Under the pieces are notes generated by a model that searched no databases, was not told where the DNA came from, and saw nothing but the letters and a program-made list of their open reading frames with translations. Positions 25,613 through 32,959 of a stretch of 64,000 bases of DNA are shown here, piece by piece. This stretch comes from Amycolatopsis nalaikhensis. GTDB taxonomy: Bacteria > Actinomycetota > Actinomycetes > Mycobacteriales > Pseudonocardiaceae. The stretch spans positions 2,177,501 to 2,241,500 of the forward strand of contig NZ_CP127173.1 in assembly GCF_030264295.1 (NCBI RefSeq). The letters are read 5' to 3'. Within the stretch, counting starts at the first letter, position 1, and each line of letters begins with the position of its first letter. Made by a program: the position numbers and the translations under genes.

Positions 25613-26408
25613 GTCGAACTCCCCAAGCGAGGGTGAGCAGCGTCCACTCGGACAACTGCCCGCCGGCCATCGCTTGCCACACCCGCCCGAACTCAGGTTC
25701 GGGTTTCGGCCAGTCGACCGAAGGGGCGAGCTTGCCCGCCCAGGTGCGCACGGCGAGGTCGGCGAAGGGATAGAGGCTGTAGTCGTTGGTGACGTCGGCG
25801 ACTGTGGCGCCGGCCGTCCAAGGGCCGATCCGGCGAACGCTCTGCACCGCGGCGACGAGCTGCTCGCCCGTCATGCCTGCCCAGTCGTCGGCCGCCTTGA
25901 GGCTCGCCTCGGCGGCCGAGCGCAAGCCGCCGCGGAAGAACTTCATCCGCAGCACGTCGAACTCGGTGTCGGACAGGGCGAGCACAGTCTCGGGCGAGGG
26001 GAACAACCACGCCGGGCCGGCCGCGGTGTCGTACCGCTCGCCGTAGGTTTCGCAGAACCGGCGGTAGTTCTCGCGTGCGGTCGCGGCCTTGATCACTTGG
26101 CGGGTGACCGCAGTACCGAGCGCTTCCCATACGTCCGAGGTTCGCACGCGCGCGACGGGACCATCGGCCCGCAGCGGCTCGCACACGACCGCGTCGCCCG
26201 CCAACGTTCGCGGGTCGACGGTGTCGACGACCGGCGCGACGTCCGTGTCACCGGCGAGCCGGACAAGGTCGACCAGGTGCCCGCCAGCGGGGACCGGCGT
26301 GCAGATCACCGACCACACCGAGCCGGCCGACCGGAGCACGCGCCGAGCGCGCCCATCGTCGCCACGCAGCCATCCGGGGTGGTCAAGCATCATGTTCGGT
26401 TGCCGCAC
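25590..26408 (-). CDS. HhH-GPD DNA glycosylase (3-methyladenine glycosylase II-like)
   Basis: 272 residues from GTG 26408, chosen for its GAGAAGGG site and because upstream codons are Arg/Pro-rich noise. The helix-hairpin-helix and catalytic region is clear: AVTRQVIKAATARENYRRF, then RRIGPWTAGATVADV (the hairpin G-x-G/P pattern) and LYPFADLAVRTW, in which Asp is the expected catalytic residue. Family members cut damaged or modified bases from DNA. In this operon it could edit unmodified or wrongly modified bases, or attack foreign DNA. It overlaps the radical SAM gene by 23 bases. Confidence 0.88.
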   Translation of the reverse strand: MRQPNMMLDHPGWLRGDDGRARRVLRSAGSVWSVICTPVPAGGHLVDLVRLAGDTDVAPVVDTVDPRTLAGDAVVCEPLRADGPVARVRTSDVWEALGTAVTRQVIKAATARENYRRFCETYGERYDTAAGPAWLFPSPETVLALSDTEFDVLRMKFFRGGLRSAAEASLKAADDWAGMTGEQLVAAVQSVRRIGPWTAGATVADVTNDYSLYPFADLAVRTWAGKLAPSVDWPKPEPEFGRVWQAMAGGQLSEWTLLTLAWGVRHATGVAL

Positions 26409-26482
26409 GTTCGGCCCTTCTCGCGTTGGTTCCCGGCATTCTCGCGCGGGCGGCGCTCGCTCGACTTGACGATGCGTGCGTG

Positions 26483-26878
26483 TCACGCGACCAACTCGAG
26501 TTGGCCGCTGACGCTTTCGTATTCGTCGTCCGTGTCGGCCCACGCGAAGGCCGCAAATTCTATTGTCTGGTCGACCAGGTGCCGACCCGACGTACGCCAG
26601 TACTCCTCGAGGTACGGCCTCGCGCCAATGAAGTCGGATGGGTAGTCGTCATCTACGCTCAACCCGACACCGTAATCGTCGACTATTTCCGGCCCAACCG
26701 GAGCAAGAACCACTTCGCCCAACTCAGGACTTTCAATCGGACATACCTGATCCTCACGCAGAACACCGAGGGCGTGCCGACCGGAACTCGAGGCAAAAGC
26801 GAAGCATCGCAGGAACAACACGGCACAAACCGCGAGCGCAACAACGAATACGGCGCCGACGATCGTAACGGAAGACAT
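26483..26878 (-). CDS. Single-span membrane protein, hypothetical
   Basis: 131 residues from ATG 26878. Residues 1-22 (SSVTIVGAVFVVALAVCAVLF) form one membrane helix followed by RCFAFASSSGRH, so the rest is probably a soluble domain anchored to the membrane. That domain is acidic: EIVDDYGVGLSVDDDYPSDF, EEYWRTSGRHLVDQTIEFAAF, ADTDDEYESVSG. No known family is recognised. It lies 74 bases upstream of the glycosylase in the same direction and is part of the seven-gene cassette. Confidence 0.72.
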   Translation of the reverse strand: MSSVTIVGAVFVVALAVCAVLFLRCFAFASSSGRHALGVLREDQVCPIESPELGEVVLAPVGPEIVDDYGVGLSVDDDYPSDFIGARPYLEEYWRTSGRHLVDQTIEFAAFAWADTDDEYESVSGQLELVA

Positions 26879-26909
26879 TGAACACCCCACAGTCAGAGAA
26901 CGACGAACG

Positions 26910-27278
26910 CTATGCGTGAACTTCGGTTCGAGCGCCAGGCGGGAGCCAAAGTGTGCCCGGCGTGGGGATCACAAGCTTTGGCGCCTTCGGGTTGGCCGGG
27001 TGCGGAAGATGAAAGATCAACTCGTCGACAACCTCGACGACCGAACCGTCGGTGTACCAGACGTAGTCTTTGCGTTCGAGCAAGTCGACGCCATCCACGA
27101 GACGGCGCCTACACGCCGTCGCGTCGTCTTCGGCTCTGACTATCACCTCGTCCATAAAGGGCTCTTCCCACCCTCGCGAGAACAACATCATTTCGGGCTG
27201 CCCGGGAGAACCCGCGAGCTGAATAGCACGGAATTTGCGGGAGACCAGTTCCTTGAGCGCGTCTTCACTCGTCCACAT
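26910..27278 (-). CDS. Small soluble hypothetical protein in the cassette
   Basis: 122 residues from ATG 27278 with AAGGAGA upstream. It starts with a helix (MWTSEDALKELVSRKFRAIQ) and continues with EEPFMDEVIVRAEDDATACRR, GVDLLERKDYVWYTDGSVVEVVDEL and a Pro-rich end. No motif for an enzyme is visible. It overlaps the membrane-protein gene upstream by 14 bases. The sequence has an Asp/Glu-rich surface character, perhaps a partner of the membrane protein. Confidence 0.72.
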   Translation of the reverse strand: MWTSEDALKELVSRKFRAIQLAGSPGQPEMMLFSRGWEEPFMDEVIVRAEDDATACRRRLVDGVDLLERKDYVWYTDGSVVEVVDELIFHLPHPANPKAPKLVIPTPGTLWLPPGARTEVHA

Positions 27279-27879
27279 GATCTTCTCCTTTAAGTGCGAC
27301 CACGTACACGCCGGCCGACAGGTTGAGCGCCTGCCACGCGATACGATGCAGCTTGACCGCCGGAAGCCCCACGAGGATCGCGCTAACCGTCAATGTTGCG
27401 AACAGAAAGAAAGGCGAATAGTCACCAAAGAGAGCAACCACGGAACCCGCAAAAAACAACATGCCAAGCGTGAACAGCTTGCCGAAGCTTGTCGCCCAAC
27501 GGTAAGCGATGCGGAATGGTCGACTCTCTTCGGTGAGTTCGCGCCACACGATCACGCGATTACGTTCGGGAATAGACGCCGCCGCTCGAGCGAAGACCTC
27601 GCCAGTGTTGGCAACCTTCCGGCGTGCGGTCGCAGCGTTGGAACGTGGCGGATGCGAGAGGCCGGGGGGCACACTCCCCGCACCCGCCACGAATTCGAGG
27701 GGATCGCCGGACATGCCTTCCGGCTTTCGGCCGTTGCGTGGCTTCGTCGACTGCTGCTCGTCAAGGAAGCGAGCACGGTCTCGGCGGACGTGGCGCAGGT
27801 ACGGAACCAAGGCAGCGACCACCGCAGCACCGGCAACAGCACCGATCACCGCGCGCACGGCAACCTCGCCGGCGCTCAT
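27265..27879 (-). CDS. Membrane protein, first gene of the leftward cassette
   Basis: 204 residues from ATG 27879. One N-terminal hydrophobic segment (VRAVIGAVAGAAVVAALVPYL) is followed by a basic cytoplasmic region of about 90 residues, then two closely spaced membrane helices (LFTLGMLFFAGSVVALFG and FFLFATLTVSAILVGLPAV). No family is recognised. It is the promoter-proximal gene of the unit, divergent from the XRE/TPR regulator (start 28120) with 240 bases between them containing an inverted repeat. Membrane effectors at the head of such cassettes are common in defence loci, but nothing here proves that. Confidence 0.72.
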   Translation of the reverse strand: MSAGEVAVRAVIGAVAGAAVVAALVPYLRHVRRDRARFLDEQQSTKPRNGRKPEGMSGDPLEFVAGAGSVPPGLSHPPRSNAATARRKVANTGEVFARAAASIPERNRVIVWRELTEESRPFRIAYRWATSFGKLFTLGMLFFAGSVVALFGDYSPFFLFATLTVSAILVGLPAVKLHRIAWQALNLSAGVYVVALKGEDHVDE

Positions 27880-28030
27880 GAGCGAAACCCGACAGTCGGG
27901 CTCGTCACCCGCTGCGACGTGGCGTTGTTACCGTGAGCTACCTCGTACATGCACTGAGCGTCCGCCGTAGACGGTCCGCAGAAAACGACAACGGCGCATG
28001 AGATCCGGCAGGTACAGCGCCTTAACGCCG

Positions 28031-28057
28031 GATTCCATACATGCCCCGCATGGAATC
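28031..28057. promoter_or_regulatory. Inverted repeat between divergent genes, likely operator
   Basis: Perfect 8-base arms GATTCCAT (28031-28038) and ATGGAATC (28050-28057) with an 11-base spacer lie in the 240-base gap between the leftward cassette (first start 27879) and the rightward XRE/TPR regulator (28120). This is where a shared operator would be expected. The rest of the gap (27880-28119) shows no other convincing gene. Confidence 0.55.
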
Positions 28058-28119
28058 TGTGACATAGCGTGCCGAGTCACATACACTGCGCGTTGGACGA
28101 TGAACGAGGGGTGACCACG

Positions 28120-29562
28120 GTGCGGAGAGCAGCGCGAACGTGTGAAGCGTGCAGCGCACGACTGGCTCGCGACCGCGTAAGCGACTACTGCGGCTCCTGC
28201 ACTCGTCGGCTGATCTCCCATGTAGCGCAGCCCCAGCCTGAACCGTTCTGGGAAGCCGACAGCATCCGCACCGCGCTCAAGGCGCGTCACTTCGGCTGGT
28301 TCTTCGCGGCCTACCGTCAAGAACACAAGCCCCACGTCTCACAGGCCGCGCTCGGCCTGTGGCTCGGCCTCACGCAAGCGCAGGTGAGCCGCCTCGAGGC
28401 ACCCGACGCCAGGCGTCCGAGCGATCTCGAGAAGCTCGAGCGTTGGGCAACGGCTCTGCACGTGCCGCGCTCGCTGCTCTGGTTCAGCGTTTCCCATACG
28501 CCCGAAGAATCGGCCGAGCCGACAGTCGCGGTTAGCCTCGATGACGTGCAACGGCGACAGTTCTTCAAGACCGCAAGCGTAGGCATCACAGCAATTGGCG
28601 CGTCCCTGCTCGGCTCGCCCCCGGCGGCCGCGGCTGGATCGGCAAAGCCCAGAAGCACCGACGCCGAGATCGTCCGACACATGACGGAGACGTTCCGCCA
28701 GCTCGACAACCGATTCGGTGGCGGACACAGTCGCGGAACGACCACGATCACCAGCTACTTGACCTCGAGCGTGACGCCGATGCTGAACGACACCAGCAGA
28801 ACGACAGCCGCTCGAAACGAGCTGTTCGCCGCAGCCGCTGAGCTACACCAGGTCGCAGGGTGGAGTGCTTACGACGTCGGTAACGCAGCGGACGGGCAAC
28901 GGCACTTGCGCGACGCGTTGAAGCTGTCGCAGGACGCCGGCGACGATGCGCTCGAGGCCGAGATGCTCGCCGCCATGTCGCACCACGCGGCGTTCAACCG
29001 GTCCCGCGACGTCGCGGTCGACATGGCGCTCGCGTCCAGGCGAACGGCGAAGCGTTCCGGCCTGGTCGCGCTGCAAGCCGAGGCGGCTGTGTTGGAGGCT
29101 CACGGCCAGGCGCTCAAGGGCAACACCGGGGCGTGCTTCGCGGCGCTCGGTGAGGCCGAACGGGCTTTCGAGCGGTTCGTGCCTGGCTCCGGGCCGGCTT
29201 GGCTGAGCTACTTCGACAACGCCTACTTGTCGGCCAAGTTCGCGCACACCTTCCGCGACCTCGGTCACCTCGCGGAAGCTGAGCAGTTCGCCCGTCGGTC
29301 GCTCACCATGAGCGACGGGTACGACCGCGGCCGGTTGTTCAACACCGCACTTCTCTCGTCGATCCTGGCTGACCAAGGCCGCGTTGAGGAAGCGTGCGCC
29401 GAGGCAGCGAAGGCAGTGCGGATGAGCGAGAACGTTCGGTCGATCAGGGGCGGCGCCTACCTCGCCGACGTTGGCCGGCGCCTTGCTCCCCACCGGACCG
29501 ACGGCCGAGTGCGCTCCGTCTACGCGCAGATGAGCGCCGTTGGCGTTCCCACGCCGGCGTAG
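28120..29562 (+). CDS. Zinc-ribbon, XRE helix-turn-helix, TPR regulator
   Basis: 480 residues from GTG 28120, preferred over GTG 28111 because GAGGGG lies at the right distance. Residues 8-30 hold C-x2-C-x12-C-x2-C (CEAC...CGSC), a zinc ribbon. Residues about 70-95 are an XRE-type helix-turn-helix (VSQAALGLWLGLTQAQVSRLE). A curious RRQFFKTASVGITAIGASLL segment follows, then repeated helices of TPR type to the end (ELHQVAGWSAYDVGNAADGQ, AFERFVPGSGPAWLSYFDNA). Such regulators are very common in Streptomyces and relatives, often beside small enzyme cassettes. It is divergent from the seven-gene unit and probably controls it. Confidence 0.88.
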   Translation: MRRAARTCEACSARLARDRVSDYCGSCTRRLISHVAQPQPEPFWEADSIRTALKARHFGWFFAAYRQEHKPHVSQAALGLWLGLTQAQVSRLEAPDARRPSDLEKLERWATALHVPRSLLWFSVSHTPEESAEPTVAVSLDDVQRRQFFKTASVGITAIGASLLGSPPAAAAGSAKPRSTDAEIVRHMTETFRQLDNRFGGGHSRGTTTITSYLTSSVTPMLNDTSRTTAARNELFAAAAELHQVAGWSAYDVGNAADGQRHLRDALKLSQDAGDDALEAEMLAAMSHHAAFNRSRDVAVDMALASRRTAKRSGLVALQAEAAVLEAHGQALKGNTGACFAALGEAERAFERFVPGSGPAWLSYFDNAYLSAKFAHTFRDLGHLAEAEQFARRSLTMSDGYDRGRLFNTALLSSILADQGRVEEACAEAAKAVRMSENVRSIRGGAYLADVGRRLAPHRTDGRVRSVYAQMSAVGVPTPA

Positions 29563-29565
29563 GGC

Positions 29566-30117
29566 TCAGCGGTAGAAGGCGAGGATGTGCAGTAGCGCGA
29601 CCTGCGATGCTGCACCGACAATCTCGCCCTTCAATATCCGGTCCCGGACCGTGTCGAGAGGAATCCACGCGACCCGCTCGGCCTCGTTGATATCCGCGGG
29701 CTCGCCGATGTACTCGGACCGTCGAGCCACGTACAGCCGGTTCTCGGCGTCCGCACTGCCGATGATGGGTTGCAGCGAACCGAGCGGCTCGACGTCGAGC
29801 GGACGCCAGCCGGTCTCTTCCTCGACCTCGCGCGCGGCAGTCACCGCAGGGTCTTCGTCCGGGTTGACGTAACCGCCGGGCAGCTCCCACACCCACCGGT
29901 CGATGATGAAGCGGTGCCGCCACAGCATGAGCACGCGGTCTTGATCGTCGAGGACGGCCATCATCGCGGCCGGGCGGATGCGGAACACCCATTGCTCGAA
30001 CTTCACGCCGTCGGGCAGTTCAACCGAGGCGATGCTTACGCGGTCGCGACGCGTGTCGTCGACGAGTCGCTCGCCGTGGATCTTCCAGCGCGTCAGCTCT
30101 TGCCCGTTGGGTTCCAT
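29566..30117 (-). CDS. NUDIX hydrolase, ADP-ribose pyrophosphatase-like
   Basis: 183 residues from ATG 30117 (GTG 30123 also possible). The Nudix box is complete at residues 82-104 counted from ATG: G-YVNPD-E, then seven residues, REVEEETGW. The surrounding pattern (VSIASVELPDGVKFEQWVF, VLMLWRHRFIIDRWVWELPGG, EPLGSLQPIIGSADAENRLY) fits the ADP-ribose/ADP-sugar branch. It is convergent with the XRE/TPR regulator, with 3 bases between the stops. It may take part in NAD or nucleotide signal turnover linked to the cassette, but this is inference. Confidence 0.88.
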   Translation of the reverse strand: MEPNGQELTRWKIHGERLVDDTRRDRVSIASVELPDGVKFEQWVFRIRPAAMMAVLDDQDRVLMLWRHRFIIDRWVWELPGGYVNPDEDPAVTAAREVEEETGWRPLDVEPLGSLQPIIGSADAENRLYVARRSEYIGEPADINEAERVAWIPLDTVRDRILKGEIVGAASQVALLHILAFYR

Positions 30118-30199
30118 AGCCACGTAGGCAGATGCTACGGCGCTTCAAAACTGGAAGGCGCGTGGTGCACACAGATCACGCGGGGGCCGCTTGCGCGAC

Positions 30200-30236
30200 G
30201 CTGGCTGTGATGGAGCACAGCCCCATCACAGCCAGC
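30200..30236. terminator. Strong hairpin after the 30241..30846 gene
   Basis: Perfect 14-base arms (GCTGGCTGTGATGG at 30200-30213 and its complement at 30223-30236) with a 9-base loop lie 5 bases beyond the stop of the leftward gene 30241..30846. No T-run follows on either strand, as is usual in high-GC actinobacteria. Confidence 0.7.
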
Positions 30237-30240
30237 CCCT

Positions 30241-30846
30241 TTACGCTGCCGCGTCCCAGAGGGTCAGGAACGAAGACGCTTCGCTCCGAACCCACCGTCC
30301 GATGCGGAGGCGGTCGCGTTCGGAGAGGTGGTACTCCTTCGACCGCCGGACATCGATGACCATCGGCTTGGCGCCAGGAGCGAGGTCGTCCATGACCTCG
30401 TTCATGAGCCAGAGAGCCGCGTTGGCACCGTCCTGGTTGAGCGGCTCGGCCTTGAGGTAGAGCCAAACCACGTACACCTGACCGCCGCGCTTGATGGCCA
30501 GGTGAGGGCTGATGCCGATCTCGAAGGCGCCATATCCCCACCGACTGCGACCGACGTCGACAAGTTCAGGACGTCGGCGACCGAGGTAGGCGAGCCATCC
30601 CTCGGAAACGGCGGCGAAGTGCGCCCGCGACTTGATGTTGGCCTGGTCTACCAAGGACGCCATAGCCGTCTCATCGGCGTCCTTCGCCCGGCCAGCACGA
30701 ATCGCGTTGACCGCCCGAAGGTAGAAGTCGAACGCGCCCTTCTCGGGGTTCTCGTAGAGCCGACGCGCGTTCTGAGCGAACGTAGCCCGCTTCGGACCCG
30801 ATCTGGTGGTGAAGCCGACGAAAGTCGGCAGAGTTACGTAGGCCAT
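30241..30846 (-). CDS. Hypothetical protein in the prophage accessory region
   Basis: 201 residues from ATG 30846 with AAGGTGGG upstream. The sequence begins AYVTLPTFVGFTTRSG and has DFYLRAVNAIRAGRAKDADE, RSRWGYGAFEIGISPHLAIK, QVYVVWLYLKAEPLNQDGANA and a C-terminal RSKEYHLSERDRLRIGRWV. The middle has alternating strands suitable for an alpha/beta domain; similar sequence blocks occur in poorly described actinobacterial proteins, but I cannot name a family. No catalytic motif is clear. It stands alone with a strong hairpin after it. Confidence 0.72.
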   Translation of the reverse strand: MAYVTLPTFVGFTTRSGPKRATFAQNARRLYENPEKGAFDFYLRAVNAIRAGRAKDADETAMASLVDQANIKSRAHFAAVSEGWLAYLGRRRPELVDVGRSRWGYGAFEIGISPHLAIKRGGQVYVVWLYLKAEPLNQDGANAALWLMNEVMDDLAPGAKPMVIDVRRSKEYHLSERDRLRIGRWVRSEASSFLTLWDAAA

Positions 30847-31272
30847 CGGGCCCACCTTCCCGGTTCGAGCTACCCGCCTAATGCAGGCAGCACTGTGACC
30901 GGGGCCACACTTAGGGTTGATGAGCCTGTGTTCGTTACACAGACCGCGTTAGGGTGAAGTGCCAGCAACACCCGAGGCCCTAGGGGTTGGCCCTTTTCCA
31001 GGTCAGCTACCCCTGGGGTCTTTTGGGATTCTAGAACATGAGTGCGACGGCAGTCTCCCGCGCACACACCCCTCGCCAGTCCACATGTCGACTCTTGCCG
31101 TGCTCTAGCGCCCGCATGACCCTCTGACCAGCGGATTCACTCCACAGCGGTAACTATCCACACGAACGGGTCAGTTATCCACATGTGTACCCACAGCAAT
31201 GCCCGCGTGTCATCCACAGGCCGTCGGCGCAGCTCTGGCGCCAGATGCCGCCGTCGTCGAACTTGCGCGGCC
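30847..31272. other. Prophage intergenic region with DnaA-box-like repeats
   Basis: No gene with a good start and coding pattern is seen. The left part has an inverted repeat CTGTG-n7-CACAG near 30929 and a near-perfect dyad CCCTAGGGGT / ACCCCTGGGG around 30980-31015. From 31077 to 31218 five copies of TCCACA in the same orientation occur, within AGTCCACA, ACTCCACA, CTATCCACA, TTATCCACA (31175-31183) and TCATCCACA (31210-31218). TTATCCACA matches the strong DnaA box. This may be an origin or replication-control region of the excised element. Confidence 0.5.
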
Positions 31273-31545
31273 CTAATCCTTTGGCAAGGAGGGCCGGCGA
31301 CGAGCTTGTGCGCTTCGGTAGGCCATCGCTGTGTAGTGCGCTTTTCGCGCCGACTCGGCGCGCTGCCGACGCTCGTCGGGCGGCAAGGTTCCGTCCGGGT
31401 CGACCTGTCGCTCGAATCGGTCGTGCGACGCCTTGCGTGCCGCTTCCGTCCTGGCCGCTCGGTTCGCCGTATTTGCCCATGACGCGTGTGCGGCGAGCTT
31501 GGCTCGTAGGGTGCGCTGCGCTGGTGTCATCTTCGATCCGCTCAT
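31273..31545 (-). CDS. Small conserved protein typical of actinobacterial integrative elements
   Basis: 90 residues from ATG 31545 (ATG 31530 also possible). The sequence KMTPAQRTLRAKLAAHASWANT, RAARKASHDRFERQVDPDG, LPPDERRQRAESARKAHYTAM matches a family I remember from Streptomyces and other actinobacterial integrative elements and phages, of unknown function, very rich in Arg and Ala. It lies just downstream of the integrase in the same direction (32 bases between the genes), so it is likely cotranscribed with it. Confidence 0.78.
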   Translation of the reverse strand: MSGSKMTPAQRTLRAKLAAHASWANTANRAARTEAARKASHDRFERQVDPDGTLPPDERRQRAESARKAHYTAMAYRSAQARRRPSLPKD

Positions 31546-31577
31546 GATCACCAGCACAGCGCACCCCGTGTCACCTA

Positions 31578-32495
31578 CTAGAACCGATCACCAAGCCGCA
31601 GTTTCCGGGCCGACGCGTGGGCGCGCTCGACTGCTGCGCTCTTGCCGTACCGCTTCGGCATCTGCGGCGAAGTCCAGCCCATCACGAGCATGAGGTCGCT
31701 CTCGGAACCGCCGTTGGCCTGCCAGTGGTGCGAGGCAGCGTGTCGGCCGAGGTGTGCGTGCAGGTGCCGACCCATCTCCGCCTCGACACCGACCTCGCGA
31801 CCGCGCCGACGAAGCATCTGCCCGATGCCATTCGGCGTCATCGGGCCGCGGTTCTTGATGCCGAGCCAAACCCGCTCGTGCTCAGACAGCTTGTGCGACT
31901 TCCTCGCACGGAGATAACGCGACAACGCCGTGCCCGTGTTCGGGCTGAACGGCACCACGCGCTCTTTGCTGCCCTTGCCCACGACCCGGACGGCGTCGAC
32001 GTTGAAGTCGATGTCGTCAAGCGTGAGATTCGCGATCTCCGACAAGCGAGCACCGGTGTCGAAGAAGATCCGGATGAGGGCCGTGTCGCGGCGCGACTGG
32101 AAGTCCTTGCCCTTGCACGATTCCAATACGCGCTTGAGCATGTCGTCCGGCACGATCGGCACCGGCTTCTCGGGCACGTATGGCGGCTTCATGTTCACCA
32201 TCGGGCTCGTCTCGATCTCGTCCTCGATGATCAAGAACTTGAACCACTGCTGTAGGGCTCGGTAGTTGGTGTTCGCGTTGCCGGGAGACGTCCTCTCGAT
32301 GAGGTGAGCAACGAAGTCGCGGACCTCATGAGTGCCGGCCTCGTCGGGCGCGATGTCGTCCTCGCGGTTGACCCAGAGACCGAAGTCGCGGGCCGCGGTG
32401 GTGTAGATGCCGATGGTCCGATCGGACTTGTTCTCGGCCTTGAGCGCCCTCTCCCAGTCCTTGATCAGGGACGCCCAGTCGTGGGGTAACTGCAT
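31578..32495 (-). CDS. int: Tyrosine site-specific integrase
   Basis: 305 residues from ATG 32495 (GGAGG 8 bases upstream). Phage integrase of the lambda/XerC fold: N-terminal SAM-like core-binding domain (WERALKAENKSDRTIGIYTT, FVAHLIERTSPGNANTNYRAL) and a C-terminal catalytic domain with the Arg of TGARLSEI, Lys of GKGSKERVV, HLGR for the H-x-x-R motif and RYGKSAA with the nucleophile Tyr. All catalytic residues are present, so the enzyme appears intact. Reading toward the prophage interior next to tRNA-Phe, it inserts and excises the phage at that tRNA. Confidence 0.94.
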   Translation of the reverse strand: MQLPHDWASLIKDWERALKAENKSDRTIGIYTTAARDFGLWVNREDDIAPDEAGTHEVRDFVAHLIERTSPGNANTNYRALQQWFKFLIIEDEIETSPMVNMKPPYVPEKPVPIVPDDMLKRVLESCKGKDFQSRRDTALIRIFFDTGARLSEIANLTLDDIDFNVDAVRVVGKGSKERVVPFSPNTGTALSRYLRARKSHKLSEHERVWLGIKNRGPMTPNGIGQMLRRRGREVGVEAEMGRHLHAHLGRHAASHHWQANGGSESDLMLVMGWTSPQMPKRYGKSAAVERAHASARKLRLGDRF

Positions 32496-32545
32496 ACTCA
32501 GATCCTCCAAGCGGAGTGTCACTGAGCACTGTGCAAACGAAGAAA

Positions 32546-32579
32546 CCCCCGACCGGCGGATATTTCCGCAGGTCAGGGG
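32546..32579. terminator. Hairpin terminator downstream of tRNA-Phe
   Basis: Arms of 14 bases (32546-32559 and 32566-32579) pair fully when two G-U pairs are allowed, with a 6-base loop. On the minus strand the stem is followed by TTTC, as expected for termination of tRNA-Phe transcription. It lies between the tRNA 3' end and the integrase start, so it may also mark DNA brought by the phage. Confidence 0.65.
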
Positions 32580-32587
32580 TGAAAAGT

Positions 32588-32660
32588 GGCCAGGGCCGGG
32601 GTCGAACCGGCGACCTTCCGCTTTTCAGGCGGACGCTCGTACCAACTGAGCTACCTGGCC
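32588..32660 (-). tRNA. tRNA-Phe (GAA)
   Basis: 73 bases folding into a full cloverleaf: acceptor GGCCAGG pairs with CCTGGCC, D arm GCTC...GAGC, anticodon loop CTGAAAA giving GAA, T arm GCCGG-TTCGACC-CCGGC. CCA is not encoded. It is the probable attachment site, since the integrase lies just beyond its 3' end. Confidence 0.95.
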
Positions 32661-32691
32661 GGGAACGCCGGCAAGGAGCCGAACGATCTTG

Positions 32692-32765
32692 CGACCCTGA
32701 CGGGACTCGAACCCGCGACCTTCGCCGTGACAGGGCGACGCGCTAACCAACTGCGCCACAGGGCC
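32692..32765 (-). tRNA. tRNA-Asp (GTC)
   Basis: 74 bases with acceptor GGCCCTG paired to CAGGGTC (one G-U), D arm GCGC, anticodon loop CTGTCAC giving GTC, T loop TTCGAGT. It forms a cluster with tRNA-Phe and tRNA-Glu, all leftward. Confidence 0.95.
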
Positions 32766-32787
32766 TTGCATCTACTACAGTACTGCG

Positions 32788-32860
32788 TACTCCCAACGGG
32801 ATTCGAACCCGCGTTGCCGCCTTGAAAGGGCGGAGTCCTAGGCCGCTGGACGATGGGAGC
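32788..32860 (-). tRNA. tRNA-Glu (TTC)
   Basis: 73 bases with acceptor GCTCCCA paired to TGGGAGT (one G-U), anticodon loop CTTTCAA giving TTC, and T loop TTCGAAT. First tRNA of the leftward Glu-Asp-Phe cluster. Confidence 0.95.
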
Positions 32861-32959
32861 CCGGCCGGTTTCGGGTGACCGACCGACCGCGCTCTCAGGT
32901 CCCCCCGGGAGCGATTACAAGCATAGGGCACGCCGCCACCGCTTTGCACAGGGGGTTCC

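Larger units (their letters stand above)
1..32660. mobile_element. Siphovirus-type prophage, right-hand part
   Basis: A continuous series of packaging, head, tail, lysis and integration genes in the usual lambda-like order marks an integrated tailed phage. The left end, with the small terminase and probably most early and replication genes, lies outside the window. The right end is set by a tyrosine integrase next to tRNA-Phe (32588..32660), so the crossover probably lies in the 3' part of that tRNA; I cannot see the matching left attachment copy. Accessory genes sit in at least five places: 1193..1471, 5394..5938, 9666..10184, 11453..12388 and 22981..30846. Confidence 0.93.

Noticed and set aside
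30870..31067. 65-codon minus frame between prophage genes
   Set aside because: No ribosome site; overlaps inverted repeats in a likely regulatory region.
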